Positions 32,074 to 44,899 of a DNA stretch of 64,000 nt are shown here, one piece after another. A program made the translations under genes and the position numbers. The notes beneath the pieces were generated by a model, which had not been told where the DNA came from, searched no databases, and saw nothing but the letters and a program-made list of their open reading frames with translations. This DNA is from Punctularia strigosozonata HHB-11173 SS5 (taxonomy: Eukaryota; Basidiomycota; Agaricomycetes; Corticiales; Punctulariaceae). Location: contig NW_006767435.1 of NCBI RefSeq assembly GCF_000264995.1, positions 2,103,756 through 2,167,755 of the forward strand, read 5' to 3'. Within the stretch, counting starts at the first letter, position 1. Each line of letters begins with the position of its first letter.

Positions 32074-33752
32074 TCAGGAACCTATCAGTGACATCAACGC
32101 AATGGCGAATGTCGCCCAGAGTTGCAGATTCATCGGCCTTGCCTTCTCGGCGTGAGATATTGATAAAACCGATATGGGACACGGGCCATACTGGAGCAGA
32201 AACGTCCGTCAGGACATGTATCACAGAGCCGAGAGTCAAAGGGCGGACCTTAGCGGCAGTTAGCATTGCTTCCAACCCGCTGGCGCTGGACTCGGGTCCA
32301 AAGATGGACCCGCCTTCCGTGGGCGCATACCTGCGGGACGATCAGCGAACGCCTTTCTTGTACCCCATTCCAGCAACCGCTCCGATCCTCGCCATACATT
32401 CCCAACGTCCGAGTCATTGTTCATAGCGAAATCTGCCACAGCAATCGCCTGCGAGCCGATGAAAGGCGCGTATTTCTGTGCTCTGCTCGTATCGTTCGCA
32501 GAGTCAAGATAGTACATGAGATGCTTCGTCCAAATTCCCTTGAATATTTGTTGATCCAAGTTGCAGGTAGAGTGCACGGCATCATCGCAAGATTCTTTCA
32601 GGATCGTAGAATTGGTGGCCGTGGCGTCGGTGGCGTTGGAGACGATGGTGAGGTGACTGATGGCGGCGTCTAGTGTGATTTCGGCTTCGGATAGTAGAGT
32701 GGTGTTTCCCGTGGCGGCGAAGAGGGCGCCGAGGGCAGAGGCGATAACTCCCTGGCGGTGATTGTGAGCCAAACAAAAGCTGAAAACACTAGACCGGGAT
32801 ATACGAACCTGATTGTACGTCCACGTAGTTTCATTGTTGTTATGACAGAAGATAAAATCGATGCCGTCGTTGTACAAGCCTTGGGCATTTCGCATACCAC
32901 TTCCCTCCACTATAGCAGGCAATTTCAGATATCAAGTGAGAAAAAATGTGGTCAACGACGTACACCACGACCATGCCTTGATAGCGTTATCCAGCATTGT
33001 CTGGTTTCCATAACGTTTGTAGCCTTCGGCCGAAGTCAATATAAACAATTCGTTGGTGATGGCGTTCTTATAGGTGTGATCCTTGCTCCACCAGACGCCT
33101 CCGCCACAATTACTCGTATCCCACTGGCTCGCCACAAGGTCGTAAATTGCGAGCGCGGCGTCCAAGTAATCCTGGGAAACCTCGTTGTGCGCGTTCTTGT
33201 AGTCGGCGACCTTCCAGTATGCAAGGATGAGCCATTGCGCGTCGTCGTACGAACCGTCGAGGACGATATCCCAGTCAAGGTTGAGAAATGCGAGAACTCC
33301 GAGTTCAGAGGTGCCGGCTAGATTGTCGAATTCCTTGGAGTTGGCGAACAGCATGTAGTTGTGGACGTCCTCTAGCGCATTCTATACTCGATGTTAAGTG
33401 CTGTTGCGTCGAGTGACACAGTTCGGCGCGCGTACCGCGTCAGTCCATAGTTGGCCTCCCTTATCTGACCGAGAGCGGAATACGGATGAGCAAAAGCGAG
33501 GGCGTGCACATCGTGAGGTATGACGCACAACCGAACACTGGCGTCTGATCATAGTTGGACTGTAGCCGTTCGACGATTCGCTAGCAGACGAAGGTCAGCC
33601 CGTGTCTGACGATGACACAACTAGAAGCAACTGCTGACCTTGGCAACGCTGAGCGTAGACTTGCATTCGGAGCCCGAGGTATGCGATGCACCGAGACCGA
33701 CGGTATAAAGCGTTAGGAAGCTCAGCAGAAGCATGGCGAGATGAAAGGTCAT
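32074..33752 (-). CDS. Second glycoside hydrolase family 76 protein, probably GPI- or membrane-anchored
   Basis: Paralogue of the neighbouring gene. The start MTFHLAMLLLSFLTLYTVGL (33752) is a signal peptide. Shared GH76 landmarks are NYMLFANSKEFDNLAGTSEL, SYDDAQWLILAYWKVADYKN with the Asp pair, SNCGGGVWWSKDHTYKNAIT, NELFILTSAEGYKRYGNQTM, GLYNDGIDFIFCHNNNETTW, QQIFKGIWTKHLMYYLDSAN and TEGGSIFGPESSASGLEAML. After AAK, an inferred intron (GTCCGC...CTCCAG, with a CTGAC branch point) leads to YGPCPISVLSISHAEKARP and a hydrophobic end, NLQLWATFAIALMSLIGS, then TGA. This looks like a GPI-attachment signal or tail anchor, unlike the YGTC end of the sister gene. The donor is not the usual GTRNGT, so the tail is moderately supported. 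Confidence 0.85.
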
Positions 33753-34238
33753 GATTCTGCGCTGTGGACCGCGATAAGCATGTAATGCGAGGAGCTTATG
33801 GATGGTGCCCGAGGGCGAGCATCAAGCCTAAAGGCACGGAGGACGGGGAGGACAACCCGGAGACTCGAAGCATAAGGCCGAACACATCCTTAGACAGCGG
33901 AATCCCAGGAAGCTCTGTAGTATCCTTGATGTGGAACGGCGCGTGAAACATGCACGGCAGCGTCGGGTGCCGGGGTATATCCAGACGACTTGCGACTCGA
34001 GACCTGGCTTGCGCTGGGAACGTGACGCCGGTAGACGGCGGGTGGGCGTGGTGCTTGTTCGCATGAAACGTCTATTTCCGGTTCTGCAGGCCATTGCGAG
34101 CGGCCCTGGGATGGACTGGCAGTGGTTCAACGTTGCTGGAAGAGGTTCGAGATCACGTGGCGCCAGCTATTATCGTCGAGGACGGGCGTGGCTCATCGTC
34201 AACCGTAACGCTTGTCCTGCGACACTCACCGCGCATTC
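33753..34238. promoter_or_regulatory. Shared divergent promoter region of GH76 and CPSF73 genes
   Basis: 486 bases between divergent start codons. Open frames crossing it on both strands show no domain. No TATA box stands out on the CPSF73 side, as expected for a housekeeping gene. Confidence 0.4.
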
Positions 34239-37200
34239 ATGGCGGATGTCCCAACGTTGAGTGTAACTTGCCTGGGTGCCGGACAGGAGGTCGGCCGCTC
34301 GTGTTGTGTGCTCCAATACAGAGGCAAAACTGTCGTTTGTGATGCAGGCGTTCATCCTGCATACACCGGCATGGCTTCTTTGCCTTTCATCGACGAGCTC
34401 GACTGGAGCACCGTAGACGTACTTCTCATCACCCAGTAAGAGTCAAACATGCATCACCATGGCTCTGTCTGATTCGCGAACCTCAGTTTCCATCTAGACC
34501 ATGCCGCGTCGCTGACCTACATTATGGAGAAGGTACAAAAGCAACTCTCAACATCGTCCTTCTTGCCAATTAATCCGTGCTCTGCAGACAAACTTTCGCG
34601 ATGGACACGGAAAAGTGTACATGACGCATCCCACAAAGGCGGTGTACAAGTTCATGATGCAGGACTTCGTCCGCATGAGGTACGTTCATATCCCTACTCA
34701 TCCATCATCGATTGACGCCAAGTGGCGCGCAGCTCTTCATCCTCCGACGCTCTCTTCTCCCCCCTCGACCTGTCAATGTCCCTCTCGTCTATCATCCCAG
34801 TGTCCGCGCACCAGCTCATCACCCCGTTTCCGGGTATTTCCTTCACCCCTTATCACGCTGGACACGTCCTGGGCGCCTGCATGTTCCTCATCGACATTGC
34901 GGGTCTCAAGATTCTGTACACGGGCGACTACTCCCGCGAAGAAGACCGGCATCTAGTCAAGGCCGAGTTACCTCCGATTCGCCCGGACGTGTTGATAGCG
35001 GAGAGTACGTGGGGAGTGCAAAGCGGAGATAGCAGAGAGGAAAAGGAGGCACGGTTCACGAACATCGTGCACTCCATCATTAAGAGAGGCGGCCATGTCC
35101 TCATGCCGACGTTCGCTATTGGACGTGCACAGGAGCTCCTGCTCATCCTGGACGAGTATTGGTCCAAGCATCCGGAGCTTCACAATGTTCGTGGAGATAT
35201 TTCCAATTCGAGATCAGCCACTGATGTCGTGCAGGTACCTATTTATTATGCATCATCTTTAGCTCGCAAGTGTATGGCCGTCTACCAAACGTACATCCAT
35301 ACCATGAACTCCAATATTCGTTCTCGTTTCGCCAAGCGCGACAATCCTTTTGTCTTCAAGTATGTGTTTAACGTCCTGTGGCATTTTCTGCGTGGTGACT
35401 TATGTAAATTCAGACATATTTCCCATGCACCACAAAACCGCGGCTGGGAGCGTAAACTCGCCGAAGGACCGCCCTGCGTAATCTTGGCCTCGCCGGGTAT
35501 GCTTCAATCTGGTCCAAGGTACGTATATCCGCAATGTATCCCGTTATCATCTTTTCACCCATGTGCCACAGCCGTGAGCTCCTTGAACTCCTGGCGCCTG
35601 ACTCGAGGAATGGATTAGTACTCACGGGGTACTCCGTGGAAGGGACGCCTGCCAGGGTGAGTGAACGGGGAAGAGAATCGGGGTGTACCTATCAATGCGA
35701 AGCAATATATTCTTTTCTCACTGGCGCAAGCCGGTCAACGTCTTCGCCGTGTGTGTCCGTCGCAAGCGCAGACTACTCCGTCAGGAAGCGTCCGGTCACT
35801 CCACAACTCGGCTGGATCTGATTCGTCCCCCTTTCTCTCCTTTGCTCTATCCAAGGAACTACGCGCTCATGATAGTTGGATCCACTTACAGGATATCATC
35901 AACGAACCGGACGAAATCCAGTCATATCGCACGGGCGCACCAATTCCGCGCAAGCTCTCTGTCGACTATATTTCCTTCTCTGCCCACGTCGATGGCGCGC
36001 AGAACCAAGAATTCATCGAGAAGGTTGGCGCACAGCATGTCGTACGTCCCCTCTTCCCTACAGCCTCTTGGGTGGTATTCATGTTGTGGCATCCTTCAGA
36101 TCCTCGTACATGGCGAACAGACGGCGATGGGTCGTCTCAGTGCGGCACTACAAGCGAAATACAAAGCGCGGGATGAAGAGGTCAAAATCCATATGCCGCG
36201 CAACTCGGAAACACTGGATCTCACGTTCCGTGGCGAGCGTGTCGCGAAGGTCCTTGCCGCTACGTCTACCTATGTCATCCGTGTAATTTGTCTAACTCAA
36301 CAGCATATAGGCGATCGGGACGTTGGCCAGCAAGCCGCCGCAAGCCAACGAGACGTTGTCTGGATTGCTCGTCTCGAAAGACTACTCTTACACCCTCCTC
36401 GCACCCCGCGACCTGCGCGATTTTGCCGGGTTGTCGACTTGCGTGGTGACGCAAAGGCAGCGATTGATCTTGGGTGTAGGTTGGGAGCTAGTCCGATGGC
36501 ACCTGGAAGGGATGTTTGGGAAGGTGGAGGAAGGCGCTGATAAGGATGGAATTCCTACTATGCGGGTAAGAGATTCTCTTCTTGGGTCTGGTCAGACGTG
36601 CAAAAATGAATGCAGCTATGGTTCAGGTCATGGGGACAGTGGATGTGAAGCAAACAGCCGAACACGAGCTTACACTGGAATGGGACTCGAGCGCCAGTAA
36701 TGATATGATCGCCGACTCAACTCTAGCGCTGATCACTGGCATCGATCAAAGTCCCGCCTCTGTGAAATGTCAGTTTGGCCGCCTTTACTGGTTCAGTGTC
36801 CATGCGAGCTAATGAGACTATCTCCTCAGTGACCTCCCACTCCCACAGCCATGACCATGACCACCACCATCCCCACGCGGACGATGAGACCGAGTCGGCC
36901 ACGGTCATGCGCATCCAGCGTCTCGCCATGTTCCTAGAAGCGCATTTCGGCGAAGTCGAGCTGTACATGCCAGACAACGCGCCAGACGCCGATCGCGAAG
37001 CAGGCGAGGACGGCGAGAACGAGCCCTCGTTATTCGTCGCGCTTGACGAAGCTGACGCGAGGATAAATCTAGCTACGATGGTGCGTTATCTATATACTAT
37101 TTGCAAGCTGCAGCCGCATGGTACTCATTATCGTTCATGCCAGACCGTAACCAGTAGCAGCGAGGCGCTCCGCAAGCGAGTAGAAGCGGTCCTTGAGATG

Positions 37201-37410
37201 GCCGTGTCGACTGTCACCTCCCTTGCGGATACGTTCAGTTCCGGGGCTCCTCTGACAGTGATCGAGGAGACTGTCGAAAAAACCAAGTCCCCGGAGTTGG
37301 ACGCAGACGGCGGAAACGACCGCGCGGCTGGGAAAGAGGGGACTCAGGGCCAGAGCTCTGAGACGTCGGTGGGCCCGACAGGCTCCGAGGCTATCGAGGC
37401 TACCACCTAA
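34239..37410 (+). CDS. YSH1: Cleavage and polyadenylation endonuclease CPSF73/Ysh1
   Basis: The metallo-beta-lactamase/beta-CASP nuclease that cuts pre-mRNA before polyadenylation. The start MADVPTLSVTCLGAGQEVGR precedes SCCVLQYRGKTVVCDAGVHP. An intron interrupts the metal site so that splicing gives ITHFHLDHAASL, with the HxHxDH motif. It continues with GKVYMTHPTKAVYKFMMQDF, FTPYHAGHVLGACMFLIDI, ILYTGDYSREEDRHL and VLIAESTWGVQ. Beta-CASP motifs are VLMPTFAIGRAQELLLILDE, PPCVILASPGMLQSGPSREL, LVLTGYSVEGTPA, VDYISFSAHVDGAQNQEFIE and LVHGEQTAMGRLSAAL. The C-terminal domain includes a His-rich loop (SHSHSHDHDHHHPHAD) and an acidic tail. All catalytic residues are present. About ten introns; the ATG is the first before the family's conserved start. 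Confidence 0.93.
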
Positions 37411-37583
37411 TCGCCTAACGGCGATATTTTCCCCCGTCGGATTGTATAGCGTGATTCCTGTCGTGTTGTGCCAGTGTTCAATGTTATAATGTATGTCACA
37501 GCTGATAGATATACAATTGCAGTCGAGAGCATATAACAAGTGCGAGTAGTCCGTATCCGACAGTGATATGCATGTAAAACTCC

Positions 37584-40500
37584 TTATGTCGCGACATCAA
37601 CCAAAGTCTGAGATGTGGTGTCAGGTGAAGCTGGCCACTCGATAGGTTCCGGACTGCCCTCCAAGACAGTCTGTGTGATGATGTGATTAGATTTTGGCAG
37701 CGTCTTGCTTCGAGTCGTGACGTACCTGCGTTCCCGTTGAGCCACCCTCAACCAGCGTTTGCTCTTCTTGAGTCTCTCCCTGTGAATCTTCCTGTTGTGT
37801 CTCCTCCTCCGGTTGGGAGGAGGCACCGAGGGTGTCCGAGAGCGGCTGAGTTTCCTCCGTGTCCTCCATCATGGTCACATCGGTGGATTGAGAGTCGCCC
37901 TCATCAACCAATGTCCTTGACGATGGCAGTGACTGCGTTTCCGACTCGGCATCTACTACTTTATTCTTGCTTTTCTTTTCCGCCTGAACACTTGGCAGAC
38001 CGAAAAGCGTAGTTTGACGAGTCGTCTCCTTCTTGCCTTTGCCCTTCGCGTTGATTTCTGCAAAAGTTATGTTAGACGAATGAACTCTGTAAGAAGAGTG
38101 GGCGACATGCTCTTGGACGAATCGGTCTCGGCAGCCTCCACCTTGTTGAAGAAGCTTTCGCTCTTGTGTAAAGGTTTGGCATTTTCCGAGTTCCGCGCGA
38201 ATGGATTACGGTTGTCTCCTGCTGGTTTCTTGGCAAACGGGTTTGCTTCTATACGACGATGAATACCCGCATGTCCAACGTCGAGCGAAGGTACCTACTC
38301 GGTTTGGGCCCTGGAGGGTCCATTGCTCTTCGTTTCGGCTCGCTATCCAGAGTTTCATCTAGTCCAGTCCCAGATCGTTTCCTCTTTCCATCGGGCGTAA
38401 CATCCATGACCTCATTCTCAAGCTCAAGCTCGGGAGACCTCCGTCTACCATTTTGCTGGCCGTGAGGACCATCTACGGCAGGCGTCGCCCTGCTCAATCC
38501 TGGTCTATGAATTGGTGGCGCAGGCCCGAAGTCCTGGAACGGTTTGCTCCGCTGACCATGAATCCTTCCTCGCTCCGAAGGCAACCTTGCGTCCGGGATG
38601 GGCGCCACATCCGACGCCCATGCCCTTCGTTTGTCTCTTGCTGACACGAGCCGATCTTCTTCTTCTCGGTCTTCTTTGAGCGCCTCGATCTTCTCCTGCA
38701 ACCCGGGCAAGTGATAGAATTGCGCGACGCGAACCGCCGTGTCGAAGGAAGCGTTGTGATGCAACAACTTCACTAGATCTATCGCTCGCGCGAGCTTGTC
38801 GTTCTTGCAAGCGCCTTGGAGGAGCAGGATGAGCTCTTTGTCGAGAGCGAGTTCGCGTTTGGAGATGTCCTCCGTGGTCAGGTCGTCACCAAGCGCGTCC
38901 CGGGCAACGTTTATCATCATAGTCTCCCGAGCAAAGCTAGATCCGCCGTCAGCGTTCTAGCCTCGGATGTTTTCAATGGCACTAAGTACTTACTGCTCCT
39001 CCAAGCTTGCATCCTTGCCATCCTTGTCCACCCGTCTGAACGGCAGCTTCAAGGCCACCTCCTGAATCAACGGCCTGGGGAAACCGGGATGCTCTTGTCT
39101 TCCTTTCAGGATCAGGCACATGAATGTGTCCTTCGTGACGCCGACGGGCCAGTAGGACTCATCCTTGCCCTGCCGGCGATCAAGAGCATTTGTGTCCAAT
39201 AGGCGCGACCAAACCGCACGCAATGGGACACGGAAGCGAGGCATGATATGCAGCATGCCAGAGGAATCGTATATAGCGGGAACCTGAATTACCGACTCAG
39301 TAATGTGCAGTTGTTATGAAAGAAGGACAGTTCTTACCCCTTCCTCCGTGACACCCACCCATTTCAGTGTGTGCCCCTTGGGTATCGGAAGCCTCTTCTC
39401 CTGTAGGACACAGAAATCATCGCTGCTGATTAACGTGCTTTTCAGGTTCTGCGATCCTAATGCACAGTTTAGGAATGAAACCTCTGGCGACTGTAGACGA
39501 AAAACGAACCATCCATAGTGGTGCTGCCTTCTCTGTGGATCACAAGCACCCACCCTGGCCCAGCAACCAGGCTCACAAAGTCACCATCAAGACCGATGCA
39601 ATGGAGCTCCACGCCTCCTCCGCTGAGGAACGTGAGGTCACCTGCGCTGCTGGCAACGACCACGAACCCGTTACCCTAGGCATCCGTCAGCTAGGCTATC
39701 GCTGATATGTGGGAATGAATGACCTGCAAGTCGCCGTCGCTCATTACCCTCAAGCTTTTCGTAGGAGGTGGCCCGCCCGCCGCGACACCCAGAACCCGCT
39801 GGCCTTGCGGTAGTTCGTACGTCCACTCTGATTGTGATGCCCACGTCCCATATGGCTTATAGATCACATGCGCCGGGTGTTCGTTCTCAGGTTGACAAGC
39901 GAACACTGCGCCGCGTTCGCCTGGGCAGCGGTCCTCAGCCACCGAGCAATCGACGAAGCAGAGGGAAAGAGAAGTGACATACCAATGGCCGCGCGGTCGT
40001 ACTTGAAATGATCCTGGAAATGGTAGCTTTTCCGGGTAGAGCGATCGTGAAACTCTACGTTCACGATATGGTGCGTGTCCTGGTCGGTGACTTCGATGAC
40101 TCCGATCGTATTATACGCTATGCCGGTGGCCGTGAATGAGTGCGAATGCCTATCAGGCAAGGGCTGCCATGTCTTACCGAGATATCGCTTTCGATTCTCC
40201 ATTGGCGTGGATCCAGGCTGGAATGGCGGTTGTGCCTTTGTCACACTCACTATCCGAATTGTCAACTGGTTGAAAGCTCCATAGAAATCGATGCCTACCC
40301 ATCTCCCTCACGCTTGCCCTATCCCTCCCTTTGTCTGTCTCGGCCTCGTCATTGTCACCTTTGTACGCTCCTTCCCCTAAGTCGTCTAAAATCCAGTTGT
40401 CGTCATCCAGGTCTACCATATTGATATCTTCGCCAGCATCTTCCTCATCTGCTTTCCCTTTGCGGGGAGAAGCAGGCGTAGCCTCGTCATCGAATAAACC

Positions 40501-41715
40501 CAGAAGGTCGGACTTGGAGCGTTCAGTCCGGTGGGCTAGGTTATTTGCCACGCCTCCTGTGGATGTGATAGCTGGCTCAATAAGATATCACACTTCCAGC
40601 AAGATGACCAATCATACCTGGGGGTGGTTTGACTGGATCAGGGTTGGTAGTAGGTATGGCTCCCGGAACGCGCGAGAACCCGCCGTCGGCGTCAACCCAA
40701 GCTAGGATGTTCTTAGTTGGGCAAAAGGCAAGCTGAAGCACGGGTGCCGCAGGGTTTGTCGAGAATCGAAACAGTGCGCATCGGGATTGGCAAGACCAGA
40801 CGCATACACCTGTTTGGGATGCAGCCGCGAGGTAAACGCCGTTTGGGCTGAGTGCTAGCGCAGTATACGCTCCGAATCCATTCTCATCGGTGAATGTGGC
40901 CGTCTTGTTCCACCCATCCTTGCTTATTTGCACTACGTCGTGTGTGCGGCTGGCGACGAAGAAACTGCTGCCGGAAGGGTGCCAGACTGCAGAACAGTCG
41001 TGCATGAATTCGGGCGATTCGGTGTCTACCACTTTGGGGATGATACCGTCAATCTTGTGCAGGATGGAAGGGGGTGCATTGGGAGATACTTTCGAGGATG
41101 AGGTATCCCACAGGATGAGGAGGCCGTCGGAACCGGAAGTAGCCTGAGACATAGTGAGAAAAATCCCTATGATGAGAGCTGGGTAACACACAAGAATAGA
41201 ACCGGATGGATGCCAGGTTGAACGTCTAACTCCCCGGCTGTGCCCCGAGAGCAGACAAATGCTGGACGTATTGTCAAGGTCAATGAGCTTGACATTGGAA
41301 TCGCTATATGCAATTGATGTCAGTTGATCAGAACATATTAAGCAGTTATAACAAGTCCTCACTCAGAAGTGACGGCAACTCGGTTCCCCTTCAGGTCGAT
41401 AGCCAGGCTCCTTACGGACACACCGACCACGCTGGTCACCAGCCCGTCAAGCTCCGTTTTGCCCTTCAGGTATCTCCTAACCTCCGCATCCTCACTTCCG
41501 CTGAGCCAGCAGTCTTTTCCTTCAACTACACACGTCACGCCCTCCACCGCGTCGATCGCGATGTCAGGCTCCTGGTCGGGGCCCTGGTCCGTCCGCCAAA
41601 TGCGCACGAGGGTGTCGGCGCCCCCGGTGTATGCCATGGAGCCATCCCGCGAGAACGCCAGGCAGGTGAGGCCGGGTGAATGGGCGGGGTTCTTGTGTAT
41701 TGTCGGCGCGGTCAT
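37584..41715 (-). CDS. CTF4: Ctf4/AND-1 (WDHD1-like) replisome adaptor
   Basis: The replication-fork hub that links the CMG helicase to DNA polymerase alpha and other clients. The start [20 protein letters not shown] (41715) leads into WD40 repeats: [74 protein letters not shown] and [20 protein letters not shown]. An acidic linker ([20 protein letters not shown]) precedes the second propeller, which has [80 protein letters not shown] and [21 protein letters not shown] helical region ([20 protein letters not shown]) follows. The tail is disordered, with NPFAKK and NPFARN, and ends SQTLVDVAT. Domain order and length (about 1,000 residues) fit the family. Many short introns; no breaks seen. Confidence 0.92.
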
Positions 41716-42465
41716 TGTGGTGCAGCGAGAGAGCAACTCGACGTGGTAGCGGTCACGCCGCGCGTCGCGTAACGCGTCTCACAGCGCCACAGTCACAGTC
41801 ACAATCATCCCATTGGCATTATGATTCTGTCATCACGATTTTCACTGGCACCACTGGTTGACCACTGGACAAGAATACGTTGTGCTCCGGATGCACCTCT
41901 CATCACTTGGCCGTACTTGGCCGCACTTTGATCAACTCCCACACGACGTCCACTTACTACCTGTGACGCCGAATTCGAACTTGCTCTACCATTCTGTGCG
42001 AAACCCATCGAAGTCGATTGAGATCTCCCGCAGCCCCGTCGAAGTTCGTCAAATCTGGCTGGACTTGGCTAGACTTGGGCTTACATGGAGATAATTCGCA
42101 GTTGATCGCCAGGAATTTCGCCCAAATTCAGTGCAACTCCGCTTGACTTGGCCTGACTCGACGACGATTTGGTATTGCTCCTCTCTGTTGGGTATTCTAA
42201 CTTCATAGGTATTCATAGCATATCGTTACCTCTATATCCCGCCCGACTGCCGGATCGCACAATTGTTTTTATGACAAGAATGCTGTTGATAGTCCACTTA
42301 CTGCATGCCCCCCCGGTGGCCTGTCCAGACGCCGGCAATCCAGTAGAGTGGCCCCCTAGACTCCCTAAGGCCACCCGTTTCACAGGTTAAAAGAGGCATC
42401 TAGGGCGATGTTGAGCTAGCAAAAGGAGTCACAAACACCAGACGAAGCCTGCTCCCACCTTCGCC
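41716..42465. other. Divergent intergenic region with repeated ACTTGGC-like motifs
   Basis: 750 bases between the CTF4 start and the orphan gene start. No gene is recognised. The core ACTTGG recurs at 41904-41920 (twice), 42063-42078 (twice) and 42145-42152, a density that looks more than random. These may be degraded tandem repeats or transcription-factor sites. Confidence 0.4.
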
Positions 42466-43233
42466 ATGACGGCATCCATGTTCCGTCACCTGTCCTTGAG
42501 ACGGAAATCGGTGTCGAAGGCTCAGTCAGCAGCAATTCATCCATCTGCCATCCGTACCATTACTCAATTCTTTCATAGACCTGCGGAATCAAACGAGGCC
42601 TCTCCTGCACTTGCTGATGATCCTCGCGGTAGAAGCCGCTTTCGCACCCGGTCAGGCCCAAGATTTCCGCGCTCTAAACGATCCAAATCGACTCCCGCTC
42701 GTCGTATCGCACCTACCATGATCGTTCCGGACATCCCAGTCATTGATATACGCGCACCTGCATCCATGACGCCGAGTGACCCAGGCCGGCATTCAACAGC
42801 GCAGGAAGACTATCTTCAGCGTTGCTCTCCGACATCCCCGCCGTCGGGGCCCTCGCCTTTGGCTGCTATGTCCGATGACCCTCCTTGCAGGACTGGCTGC
42901 TCGGATACGGGGCTCAAATATTCCGACATAATCGATCTGCTTGACCTTGCTTTTCCTGCACCCCCATCATCCTCGGACGATCATCAACTACCGGATATAG
43001 ATGAACGGTTGATAGTTCGCTTGCCTCCGCCGCCAATACCGCCCAAGAGCCCCCTGAGAGCCCTCACTCCCCGCGGATCTCCCCATGATCCAGCACCCCG
43101 CTCAAGTGTAGCTGACGCTGCCACCTTCGGGTCTACCGGAATGCCTGTCCGGTCCCATTCGCTCCCCGCTCGTAAGCCGTCCGAACAATCTCTCCTGCGG
43201 ACCCTCCCCTGCCGCTCCCCACTCCCCGAATGA
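42466..43233 (+). CDS. Orphan proline/serine-rich protein, single exon
   Basis: A 255-codon intronless frame starting MTASMFRHLSLRRKSVSKAQ. I recognise no domain. The protein is basic at the start, then rich in Pro, Ser and Arg, with ARRIAPTMIVPDIPVIDIRA, LKYSDIIDLLDLAFPAPPSS as the only helical-looking segment, and a PxxP-rich part (RLPPPPIPPKSPLRALTPRG) that could bind SH3 domains. It ends in RTLPCRSPLPE. A long single frame in intron-rich surroundings with coding-like base use favours a real gene, but most of the chain is predicted to be disordered. The next 191 bases to the PhyH gene are a plausible promoter for that gene. Confidence 0.6.
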   Translation: MTASMFRHLSLRRKSVSKAQSAAIHPSAIRTITQFFHRPAESNEASPALADDPRGRSRFRTRSGPRFPRSKRSKSTPARRIAPTMIVPDIPVIDIRAPASMTPSDPGRHSTAQEDYLQRCSPTSPPSGPSPLAAMSDDPPCRTGCSDTGLKYSDIIDLLDLAFPAPPSSSDDHQLPDIDERLIVRLPPPPIPPKSPLRALTPRGSPHDPAPRSSVADAATFGSTGMPVRSHSLPARKPSEQSLLRTLPCRSPLPE

Positions 43234-43424
43234 GCACTCGGATTGCTCCCTCCTGTCGTCAACGAGTAGTGTAGATGTGTTCTCGAAGCCAAGTATGCCG
43301 TATTTACCTTACGTTCTGTAAGTGGTTCCTATGAATGAACGCGTTGCGTAACGCGCTCGCGGTGACGGCGTGACAGGCGTTACTGAGCGGCGGCTCCTAT
43401 ACATCTTATCTTGATGCAGCGACC

Positions 43425-44899
43425 ATGGCCTTCGAATATCTGACCCAGCAGCAAATCGACCAGGTTAGCTCGATTGATGATCATAGCTGAGCCTCATACG
43501 ATAATCTGGAACCATGCTTGCCTTCCCATGAATATGTTTTCCCCAGTTCCACCGCGACGGGTGAATTGGAACTGCACAGAGTTCGGCGACCGGTCGACAT
43601 ATTGATGCTCGCCTCGACAGGTATCTGTGCCTGCCTGGATTTCTCACCAAAGAGGAGGCTCAGCGGCTCTTGTACCGCTCCAAGCAACTTATAGACGAGT
43701 TTGATATCAACAACCATCCCCTGGTGAGTCATGACCACCTACTGCAGGGTGAGCACAACATAGTAACCGACGGAGTCCACCAGACCAAGTTCACTACGGG
43801 CGACGATAATCACGTTGGAGATGACTACTTCCTCACTTCGGGAGACAAGATACGTTTCTTCCTCGAAGGTAATGCTCTATTCCGCCACTTTGTTTCCTGA
43901 GCACTCAACACGATGGAGCAGAGGACGCTGTATCACCAAGCGGCGAGCTGATCAAGCCCAAGAGCCTTGCCGTCAACAAGATCGGGCATGCGTTGCACGA
44001 GCTTGACCCGGAGTTCCGCAGGGTCACACTTGAGAATCCAAAGATGAAGTCGCTCGTCAAGGATCTGAAATTCCACAAGGACCCAGCGGCGCTGCAGAGC
44101 ATGGTAATATGTAAGCAACCGCATATTGGTGGCGAAGGTATGATTCGACCTCTTTCAAACATGGCATGATGCTGATACCAGACCGTGTAGTGGGAGAACA
44201 TAATGATTCGTACGTACAATATGTACACTGCAATGCGCCTGCAACCCTGCAACGACTCTTTACAGGACGTTTCTCGTAAGTTTGATGTTTTCCCGTAGCC
44301 TTTGCTGTGTATAATGCAACCTGTAGTATACCTCTCCACCATCTGCTTTAGGTTTTTGGATTGCGCTCGAGCAATGCACGGCGGAGAACGGCGCGCTATC
44401 TTTCTTACCGGGCTCTCATAAAAATGTGCGCTTCCATAAACCTTGATCATGCTACGTTGCGAATTACCTTGACGCTGCCTTACACCAGAATCCCATCACG
44501 AAACGTTTCGTTCGCTTGCCTCAAGGCGGTACTGGCTTCGAGAATCTGAACCCGCCTGTGTATGCACCTGGCACCGACTCACCAGAGCCTCAAATATCTA
44601 CCGATGGCATGGGTGCCAGCGAATACGTTCTTGCACCTTGCGAACCTGTAGTGATCCCTCATCCACCGCCGTCACATGCCACTGACGTGTACTTGGTACA
44701 GGGCGACCTTGTCATAATTCACGGATCAGTCCTGCACAAGTCACCTCGGAACCTCTCTCCGAAGACACGATATGCATACACGTTCCACATGATTGAAAGT
44801 CCTCCAAACGCGGAGTATGATACGAAGAATTGGCTTCAACCCACGGAGGATATGCCCTTCTCAAGAATCTTGGGTTCGGAGGTGGTCGCGGCTGCCTGA
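43425..44899 (+). CDS. Phytanoyl-CoA dioxygenase (PhyH) family protein
   Basis: An Fe(II)/2-oxoglutarate-dependent oxygenase. The start [13 protein letters not shown] is followed after an intron by FHRDG and, after another, by [20 protein letters not shown]. The iron site shows HNDSTFLYTSPPS (HxD) and the distal His in [20 protein letters not shown], with the Arg that would bind 2-oxoglutarate. Other landmarks are [35 protein letters not shown] and [20 protein letters not shown]. The C-terminus is [10 protein letters not shown]. The family includes phytanoyl-CoA hydroxylase and other hydroxylases, so the natural substrate is uncertain; there is no evident peroxisomal targeting signal at the end. 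About seven introns, all key residues present. Confidence 0.88.
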
